NCBI GenBank assembly: GCA_016788435.1
Contig: JAEURB010000346.1
Coordinates: 1-41,634 of the forward strand
DNA: 41,634 nt
Reading direction: 5' to 3'
From: Anaerolineae bacterium
Lineage (GTDB): Bacteria; Chloroflexota; Anaerolineae; Aggregatilineales; Phototrophicaceae
The notes under the pieces are model-generated. The model made no database searches and was not told where the DNA came from. It was given only the letters and a program-made list of their open reading frames with translations. Below are positions 36,034 to 41,634 of this stretch, in pieces; position 1 is the stretch's first letter; each line of letters starts with the position of its first letter. The translations under genes and the position numbers were made by a program.

Positions 36034-37500
36034 ATGATCCAACGGCTTCGATTGCTGATTTTGCTGGCCTTGTTGCCGGGCGTTTTCGGGGTGAGCGCGG
36101 GAGGGGAGTTGCCGGCGTTTCCGGGGGCCGAGGGTTTCGGGGCGGTGGCCAGCGGCGGGCGGGGTGGCGCGGTCATCACCGTCACCAATCTCGACCCATC
36201 TGGCCCCGGCTCACTGCAGGAGGCGCTCGACACGCCCGGCCCGCGCACCATCGTCTTCGCCGTCAGCGGCGTGATTGACAGCGCAATCTTTGTCCGGCAG
36301 GGCGACGTCACCATCGCGGGGCAGACTTCGCCGGGCGGCATTACGGTGCGCGGCATCATCTGCGACGGCCACTACGACATGGACGACTGCGACAACGTGA
36401 TCATCCGGCACCTGCGTTCGCGCCCGGCCGCCTACCTGGGCGATGAGGATGAGGCTGCGTCGGATGATGCGCTGCGGCTGGATGGCGTCGAGGACGTGAT
36501 GATTGACCATCTGTCGCTGGCCAACGCCAGTGACGAGGCCGTACAAATCTCGATGGCGCGCAATGTCACGATCCAGCATACGATTCTCGGCGAAACGGTG
36601 GGCGGCCATCATCGCCTGGGCGGGATGCTGATCAACTATTCGCACAGCGAACGCCCACAGGATCGGCTGACCATCCATCACAACCTCTGGTATCGCATCA
36701 CTGAACGCCTGCCGGAGATTTCGTGCGAACTGACGCGCGGCTTTGGCGAGGACGATGCGCCAGAGCTGCCCACTTTCTGCACCGAACAGCCGCTGAATAT
36801 CGAGATTTCCAGCAATCTGGTGTGGGACCCCGACAGCGTCGTGACGTTCAACCCCGCCGTTTATGGGTTATCCGATGAACTGCCCGGCGACTTCACTCTG
36901 AACCTGAACTACGTGGATAACTTCTTCTACGTGCGCCCGGACTTCCCGTATGGGATGCTGGCCGGTGAATTCGGCAGCGCGCCGCATAATGCCACCTTTC
37001 TGAGTGGCAACGGGATGAATATCTACCCGGATTACGCCGACACGCAGCTCATCTACTGCTGCGATGACTTCGACCTGTACCATCCCAATCCCGAACCGTT
37101 CGCCGGACAGCTACTGGCCGAACGGCATCCGTTCCCGCCCGTCAGTATCACGGACACGGCTGACCTGACCGGCGAAATCGTCAGCAATGTGGGCGCGTTT
37201 CCGCGCGACCCGATGGATCGGCGGTATGTCGAAAGCCTGCTCAGCGGGGTCATCCCGGATATACCGCACGACCGCCCGGCCGCTGACGATGCATTGGCGC
37301 TGGCCTTCGACCCGCAGAATCCGCCGCCTGCGCCAGTGGATAGCGACCTGGACGGTATGCCCGACGCCTGGGAAGCAGAGCGCGGCCTCGACCCGGCGGT
37401 TCAGGATCACAATGGGACGGCGCTTTCAGGCGAGGGCTACACCAACCTGGAGGTCTATCTGAATGAACTGGCCGAACGACTCGTTCAGAATGGAACGTGA
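36034..37500 (+). CDS. Secreted pectate-lyase-like parallel beta-helix protein with C-terminal Ca-binding-like segment
   Basis: The product has 488 residues with a signal peptide (MIQRLRLLILLALLPGVFGVSA). LPAFPGAEGFGAVASGGRGG followed by VTNLDPSGPGSLQEAL is the characteristic start of PL1-like pectate lyases, and VTIAGQTSPGG and NVIIRHLRSRP continue the beta-helix. The last 55 residues (DSDLDGMPDAWEAERGLDP ... GYTNLEVYLNEL) form a thrombospondin-type-3-like or dockerin-like calcium segment often joined to such lyases. It probably cleaves or binds pectin-like polysaccharide outside the cell. Catalytic residues were not assigned. A Ca2+/H+ exchanger gene follows on the same strand. Confidence 0.85.
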   Translation: MIQRLRLLILLALLPGVFGVSAGGELPAFPGAEGFGAVASGGRGGAVITVTNLDPSGPGSLQEALDTPGPRTIVFAVSGVIDSAIFVRQGDVTIAGQTSPGGITVRGIICDGHYDMDDCDNVIIRHLRSRPAAYLGDEDEAASDDALRLDGVEDVMIDHLSLANASDEAVQISMARNVTIQHTILGETVGGHHRLGGMLINYSHSERPQDRLTIHHNLWYRITERLPEISCELTRGFGEDDAPELPTFCTEQPLNIEISSNLVWDPDSVVTFNPAVYGLSDELPGDFTLNLNYVDNFFYVRPDFPYGMLAGEFGSAPHNATFLSGNGMNIYPDYADTQLIYCCDDFDLYHPNPEPFAGQLLAERHPFPPVSITDTADLTGEIVSNVGAFPRDPMDRRYVESLLSGVIPDIPHDRPAADDALALAFDPQNPPPAPVDSDLDGMPDAWEAERGLDPAVQDHNGTALSGEGYTNLEVYLNELAERLVQNGT

Positions 37501-37587
37501 AATGCACGGCGCGCAAACTTGTAGTGCGCAGGAATCGAGAGTACAAATCGCAACTTGCTGCGTTCAACATCCACCCGGGGGCTACCG

Positions 37588-38706
37588 ATGAAATTCCGCC
37601 TGAGTAACCCGCTGTACTATCTGGTCGTCTTTGCGATTGCGGCCATCATCGCTGAAGTGGCCCATGCCGACCCCGTCATCATCTTCGTGCTGGCGGCGCT
37701 CGGCCTGATCCCGCTGGCCAAGCTGATTGGCGACGCAACCGAAGAACTGGCAGTCTACACCGGCCCGAAGGTGGGCGGCCTGCTCAACGCGACGCTCGGC
37801 AATGCCGCCGAACTGATCATCAGTATCTTCGCCATTCAGGCCGGGCTGCTCGATTTGGTGCGCGCCTCGATAGCCGGCTCGATCATCGGCAACCTGCTGC
37901 TGGTGCTGGGGCTGGCGCTGTTCATGGGCGGCATCAAGAACGGCCTGCAGCGTTTCGACCGCCACACGGCCGCTATCAACGCCACACTGCTGATCCTGGC
38001 CGTCGTCGTGCTGGCCATTCCGTCACTGTTCGACCCCGCACTGGCCATTACACCCGATAACGAACTGCTGTTCAGCGAGGGCGTCGGCCTCGTGTTGATC
38101 ATCCTCTACGGCCTGCACATCGTCTACTCGTTCACCGCACATCGTCTGCCAAATCATCATGCCGTCGAGGGAGCGGGCGTCGTGATCAAGGAACCTGTGG
38201 AGACTCACAAAGCCAAGTGGACGCTGCCGTTCGCGGCCGTCGTGCTGCTGCTGGCGACCGTGGGTACGGCGCTGGTTTCGGAAGCGCTGGTGGGCGCGGT
38301 GGAGCCGGTCACCGAACAAATCGGCCTGAGCCAGATTTTCGTCGGCCTGATCCTCATCCCGCTGGTCGGCAACGTTGCCGAGCATCTGGTGGCGGTACAG
38401 GCGGCCATCAAGAACAAGATGGAACTGAGCATGGCGATTTCGCTCGGTTCGAGCATTCAGGTCGCGCTGTTCGTCGCGCCGGCGCTGGTGTTTATTTCGC
38501 TGCTGTTCGGCGAACGGCTGCTGCTGGTGTTCAACAACTTCGAACTGATTGCCCTGATCGGCGCGGCGATCATCGCCGCCTTCATCGCGCAGGACGGCGA
38601 GTCGAACTGGCTGGAGGGGGCGATGCTGCTGGCCGTTTACCTGATCATCGCTTTCGCATTCCTGTTGCTGCCCGAGGCGGCGATGGGAACGCCGATTCAT
38701 CCGTAG
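37588..38706 (+). CDS. cax: Calcium/proton exchanger (CaCA superfamily, Cax type)
   Basis: The product has 372 residues and about eleven membrane helices. Two alpha repeats are seen: LLNATLGNAAELIISIFAI and LIPLVGNVAEHLVAVQAAI, with the GNxxE acidic residues that bind Ca2+ in Cax exchangers. The later LGSSIQVALFVAPALVF fits the same family. It exports Ca2+ in exchange for protons. The frame opens at 37555, but ATG 37588 with GGGGG eight bases upstream fits the family start. Together with the calcium-dependent-looking lyase it may reflect high extracellular Ca2+, but no regulation is visible. Confidence 0.93.
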   Translation: MKFRLSNPLYYLVVFAIAAIIAEVAHADPVIIFVLAALGLIPLAKLIGDATEELAVYTGPKVGGLLNATLGNAAELIISIFAIQAGLLDLVRASIAGSIIGNLLLVLGLALFMGGIKNGLQRFDRHTAAINATLLILAVVVLAIPSLFDPALAITPDNELLFSEGVGLVLIILYGLHIVYSFTAHRLPNHHAVEGAGVVIKEPVETHKAKWTLPFAAVVLLLATVGTALVSEALVGAVEPVTEQIGLSQIFVGLILIPLVGNVAEHLVAVQAAIKNKMELSMAISLGSSIQVALFVAPALVFISLLFGERLLLVFNNFELIALIGAAIIAAFIAQDGESNWLEGAMLLAVYLIIAFAFLLLPEAAMGTPIHP

Positions 38707-38763
38707 GGCGGGGCGTGGGCTCTCAAAACGTGGCGCTGTGCCTGTGCTGGCGCGTCTGCTATC

Positions 38764-39183
38764 ATGCGTGCCGAACTTTGGAGCGCAACCGGCCCAACCG
38801 CCCCGTTGTCTGAAAGCGAATTGCTCGTGCAGATCGAGTGGCGAAACGTCCTGCCCGTCCTGATCTCCATCGGCGTCATCCTGCTGGTCGCGGTGCTGCG
38901 CAACTACTCGCGCACCGTGGCGGCGATCACCGCCACCATGCCGATCAACATCCCGCTGGCGATCTGGATCGTCTACAGCGCGGCGCCGAACGACAAGGCG
39001 GGGATGATCACGTTCAGCGAGGGCCTGGTGCTCGGCCTGATACCGGCATTCGCGTTTCTGGCGGTGGTGTGGCTGGCCGCCCGCGCCGAATTGGGCTTGC
39101 CAGTCATGATTGGCGGAGGATATGTGGCATGGGGTATCTGCCTCGGCGTGCTGCTCGTCCTGCAGCAAGTGCTGAAAAAGTAG
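38764..39183 (+). CDS. Small integral membrane protein, unknown function
   Basis: From ATG 38764 the product has 139 residues, with four predicted membrane helices (about residues 30-45, 53-70, 85-108 and 113-135). A GTG at 38827 would give 118 residues starting MQIEWRNVLPVLISIGV. That start is plausible because a possible -10 (TATCAT, 38760-38765) overlaps the upstream ATG and because a GAAAGCGA lies ahead of it. No known family was recognised; the layout vaguely resembles DUF3147/GlpM-like proteins. It sits between cax and the beta-propeller gene. Confidence 0.65.
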   Translation: MRAELWSATGPTAPLSESELLVQIEWRNVLPVLISIGVILLVAVLRNYSRTVAAITATMPINIPLAIWIVYSAAPNDKAGMITFSEGLVLGLIPAFAFLAVVWLAARAELGLPVMIGGGYVAWGICLGVLLVLQQVLKK

Positions 39184-39227
39184 CCCTGCCGGCCGCCATT
39201 TGCCAACCCTGAGGACGAAAACTCATC

Positions 39228-40298
39228 GTGCGCAGCCTGCAATCCATGTCTGTACCGCAGCGCCGGTTCATCTGGCTCACCTTCTTCGTTGGAGGGCTGC
39301 TGCTGCTGGTCGCCCTGTTCATCCTGCTCTCGTTCGGCAGCCTGAACAGCGCGAGCCGTAAGCCAGGCACGCCCTTGCTGCCCGGCGTAACGGTACGCGA
39401 GTTCGCGGCACTGCCGGACGACGATGCCTATCCACCGGCGGTGGCTGTGAGCGCGGACGGAACCGTCTACACCGGCAGCTTCGCCAGCGGAACGGTGTGG
39501 GCTATCTCGCCCGACGGGTCGCAGATCATCGAAGTGCCTGGTACGCGAGACGGGATCGGCGCAGTGTCGGCGCTGGCCCCGCTGCCTGATGGCTCACTGC
39601 TGGTGCTGGATGTCAACGACACCGATCCACGTACGGCGGGTGGCCAGGTGGTGCGCGTGCAGAACGGGGTGGTGACGCTGTATGCCAAACCCGGTGACGG
39701 GCAGGGCTTCATCGCGCCGAACGATATGACGCTCACGCCGGATGGGGCGCTGTATGTCACGGATGGTGGACACAACGAGGTATGGCGCTTCGAGACCAAT
39801 ACCGCAGGCGCTGGCGAAGGGAGCGTGTGGTGGGTCGCGCCCGCCCTGGCTGGAAGTGAACAGCCGCGCGCGTTTCTGACCGGCATCGCCTATGACCCCG
39901 CGCACGAGGCGCTGCTGATGACCGACCCTGGAACCAACACCATTTACCGCACGATGCTGGCGAACGGCAGCACCGAGGCCGTCTATCAGCATGGCAACCG
40001 GGCGTATCCGCCCGGTTTCGACGGGTTGACCGTTATGCCGGATGGCACGATTTTCGTGGCGGCGCTCGGCCAGAATGGCATCGCCCGCGTGGATGGCAAC
40101 GAATTATTCTACATCGCAGGTCTGTTCCGGGGTGGGAGCGATGTCGAGCATGACGGACTGGGGCGGCTGTTCGTACCCAACTTTGACCAGTCGTCGCTGG
40201 TCATCCCGATGATTCAACCGCAGCTACCGTTCGCCCTCGATGTCATCGAAACTGGCGTTCTCCCTACGCCGCAGCCCGCGGCCACCGCCACGTCTTGA
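39228..40298 (+). CDS. Membrane-anchored NHL/SMP-30-like beta-propeller protein
   Basis: The product has 356 residues. An N-terminal helix (about residues 15-36, WLTFFVGGLLLLVALFILL) anchors it, and the rest lies outside the cytoplasm. Repeating blade signatures (AVSADGTVYTGSFASGTVWAISPDG, LTPDGALYVTDGGHNEVWRF, VMPDGTIFVAALGQNGIARVDG) and an HDGLGRLFVPNF strand match the SMP-30/gluconolactonase/NHL group. No enzymatic residues were confirmed, so binding or lactonase activity is open. A GTG at 39228 and an ATG at 39246 are both possible starts. Confidence 0.8.
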   Translation: MRSLQSMSVPQRRFIWLTFFVGGLLLLVALFILLSFGSLNSASRKPGTPLLPGVTVREFAALPDDDAYPPAVAVSADGTVYTGSFASGTVWAISPDGSQIIEVPGTRDGIGAVSALAPLPDGSLLVLDVNDTDPRTAGGQVVRVQNGVVTLYAKPGDGQGFIAPNDMTLTPDGALYVTDGGHNEVWRFETNTAGAGEGSVWWVAPALAGSEQPRAFLTGIAYDPAHEALLMTDPGTNTIYRTMLANGSTEAVYQHGNRAYPPGFDGLTVMPDGTIFVAALGQNGIARVDGNELFYIAGLFRGGSDVEHDGLGRLFVPNFDQSSLVIPMIQPQLPFALDVIETGVLPTPQPAATATS

Positions 40299-40357
40299 AA
40301 TCGCGGCAGGGCGGGCATTACCATTGCCGGCGCTCCCCTTTTTTGAGGAGACGCGCC

Positions 40358-40384
40358 ATGAAGGTTGAGGGCAACCGGGCATGA
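40358..40384 (+). CDS. Possible 8-residue leader peptide overlapping the M23 gene start
   Basis: ATG 40358 opens MKVEGNRA, ending in a TGA that overlaps the ATG of the M23 gene as ATGA. GAGGAG (40345-40350) lies seven bases before this ATG, a better Shine-Dalgarno than the main start has on its own. Translation of the peptide would bring ribosomes onto the main start. Confidence 0.4.
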   Translation: MKVEGNRA

Positions 40385-41634
40385 ATGACCCGTACGAACA
40401 CGAATCGCTGACCAACCACGCAGGCGAAGAGGGCGAAGTGGTGGCCGTTCACCACGGCCCCAGCATCGCCGGGCGCATCCTCGGCGGTTTCGCTCTGGTT
40501 GGCGCGGTTCTGCTGACGATTGGCGCGTTCATCCTGCTGCTGACGCCGCCCAGCGCGGCCCCCACGCCCGTACCCGCCCAACCGACCGTCAATGCCGGCG
40601 AAGTAGCCATTCCTACCGCGACGACGGCAGTGATTCTGCCCACCGTCGAGGGGCAAACAGCGGCCGCCGACCCTGGCATCGCCGCCCTGCCCCCGCTGGC
40701 CCCCGAAGCGGCGGCGGCCCTGCTCGCACAGCCGGTCGTCAATCTGGCCGCCGGCCGGTCCGCCATCGAATACGTGCGGAACACGTACAATCCGTTCACC
40801 ATCATCCCGGAACGGCCACGCAACGAGGTCATCCAGTACGAAGTGCAGGCCGGTGACACCATCTTCTCGATTGCCGAGCGCTTCGGGCTGAAACCGGAGA
40901 CGATTGCGTGGTCGAACGACCGCAGCATCATCGGCGGGCTGCGCCCCGGCCGCCAACTCAACGTCATGCCGGTGGACGGCGCGTATTTCACTGTTTCGAC
41001 CGAAGAGCCAGTCAGCGATATCGCTGCCCGCTTCGGCGTTGACCCCTATACCATCATCGACTCGGAATATAACGATCTATTCGGCGCTGAACCCGCCACG
41101 TTGATTCCGGTGGGCACGAAGATCGTTGTGCCCGGCGGTTCGGCGGAAGCGATCACATGGACCGCGCGCGTCGAGCGGACGGGGGAACAAGCGACCTCAG
41201 GCAACAGCGGCGGCGGTGGTGGCGGCCAGATCCGTTTCGAACCGGGCGACCCCGGCAGCTGCGGCTGGACGGACAATCCCGGCGGCAGCGGCAACTGGAC
41301 CAACCCGATGGGCGGCCCGTACAACTGGTCTCGCGGTTTTACATCCTGGCATTCGGGTGTGGACCTGGCAGCGACACCTGGTACACCGGTCAAGGCTGCG
41401 CTGGGCGGCACAGTCATCTTCGCCGGCTGGAACAGCTACGGTTATGGCTACCTGATTGTGCTGGCGCATGGGCCGTATACCACGCTCTACGGCCACCTGA
41501 GCGAAATCTACGTGAGCTGCGGCCAGTACGTCGGCGCGGGGCAAGTCATCGGTGGCGTCGGCTCGACCGGCGACTCATCCGGCCCACACCTGCATTTCGA
41601 GGTCCGCTCCAACGATGTGCCGACGGACCCGACG
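40381..41634 (+). CDS. LysM and M23 (lysostaphin-like) peptidase, 3' end outside window
   Basis: Frame from ATG 40381 is open to the last base, giving 418 residues and no stop in the window. A cytoplasmic N-terminus of about 35 residues is followed by a membrane helix (about 36-58), a Thr/Pro/Ala-rich stretch, and one clear LysM (about 158-205, YEVQAGDTIFSIAERFGLKPETIAWSN). A second LysM-like unit spans about 207-258. After a Gly-rich linker the M23 domain has H324-x3-D328 (HSGVD) and H403-x-H405 (HLHFE), the zinc ligands and catalytic His, and YGHLSE between them. It should cut peptidoglycan cross-links. Few residues are missing. Confidence 0.9.
   Translation, partial: MNDPYEHESLTNHAGEEGEVVAVHHGPSIAGRILGGFALVGAVLLTIGAFILLLTPPSAAPTPVPAQPTVNAGEVAIPTATTAVILPTVEGQTAAADPGIAALPPLAPEAAAALLAQPVVNLAAGRSAIEYVRNTYNPFTIIPERPRNEVIQYEVQAGDTIFSIAERFGLKPETIAWSNDRSIIGGLRPGRQLNVMPVDGAYFTVSTEEPVSDIAARFGVDPYTIIDSEYNDLFGAEPATLIPVGTKIVVPGGSAEAITWTARVERTGEQATSGNSGGGGGGQIRFEPGDPGSCGWTDNPGGSGNWTNPMGGPYNWSRGFTSWHSGVDLAATPGTPVKAALGGTVIFAGWNSYGYGYLIVLAHGPYTTLYGHLSEIYVSCGQYVGAGQVIGGVGSTGDSSGPHLHFEVRSNDVPTDPT

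Noticed and set aside
38023-39168. A 381-codon minus-strand open frame opposite cax
   Set aside because: Its composition is dominated by Gln, Asp, Arg and His, typical of antisense to membrane-protein codons. The plus strand has the real exchanger.

Overview
This is a GC-rich bacterial chromosome segment, probably from a member of the Chloroflexota close to Anaerolineae. That is an inference from style: secreted proteins with Thr/Pro-rich linkers, a DUF5667-type anti-sigma protein, LysM, SH3b and M23 envelope proteins, and mosaic intergenic repeats. No rRNA or marker protein fixes the lineage. There is no phage, integrase, transposase gene or CRISPR array. I call about 35 protein genes and one tRNA; most starts are supported by a Shine-Dalgarno sequence, an overlap or a promoter.

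Layout. 1-5.6 kb: a partial gene end, a lipoprotein, a Rieske/FAD oxidoreductase, an SDR dehydrogenase, tRNA-Lys(TTT) and a P1B-4-type metal-export ATPase whose promoter is overlaid by a palindrome. 5.6-12.4 kb: glycerol catabolism, with glpK, a fused glpA-glpB gene, glpC and a TfoX-like protein; an IsdG-like monooxygenase gene converges on it. 13.4-17.3 kb: an M20 peptidase, a renalase-like flavoprotein and an NDUFA9-like protein. 17.4-21 kb: a two-gene minus-strand operon of a clan-A-like glycoside hydrolase and a membrane GT39-like glycosyltransferase. 21.4-24.6 kb: a secreted DUF5666 protein with an Asp-rich tail, an ECF sigma factor and its probable anti-sigma partner, also Asp-tailed, then a DUF883-like membrane protein and a strong terminator. 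24.6-27.3 kb: an EthD-like protein and the purine genes xpt and guaA. 27.3-30.2 kb: secreted proteins, one apparently split by a frameshift. 30.4-35.6 kb: a polyamine-type ABC operon in the order potB-potC-potD-potA, followed directly by a methyltransferase-like gene. 36-41.6 kb: a pectate-lyase-like protein, a Ca2+/H+ exchanger, a small membrane protein, a beta-propeller protein and a LysM/M23 peptidase cut by the window end.

The main unexplained content is between the genes. One repeat family folds as nested palindromes with paired hairpins. In two copies the hairpin stems differ but stay paired, while the loops stay TGAA and TTCA, which are complementary to each other. Copies lie just upstream of glpK, the DUF5666 gene, guaA and the lyase gene. 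A second family, in three copies, carries a pentamer array whose spacing is conserved almost to the base. The pentamer is GAACA at every position in two copies and GGACA at every position in the third. Other points to check are the glpA-glpB fusion, a nearly leaderless promoter, two micro-ORF leaders that overlap the next start codon, and the ECF operon with two Asp-rich exported tails.
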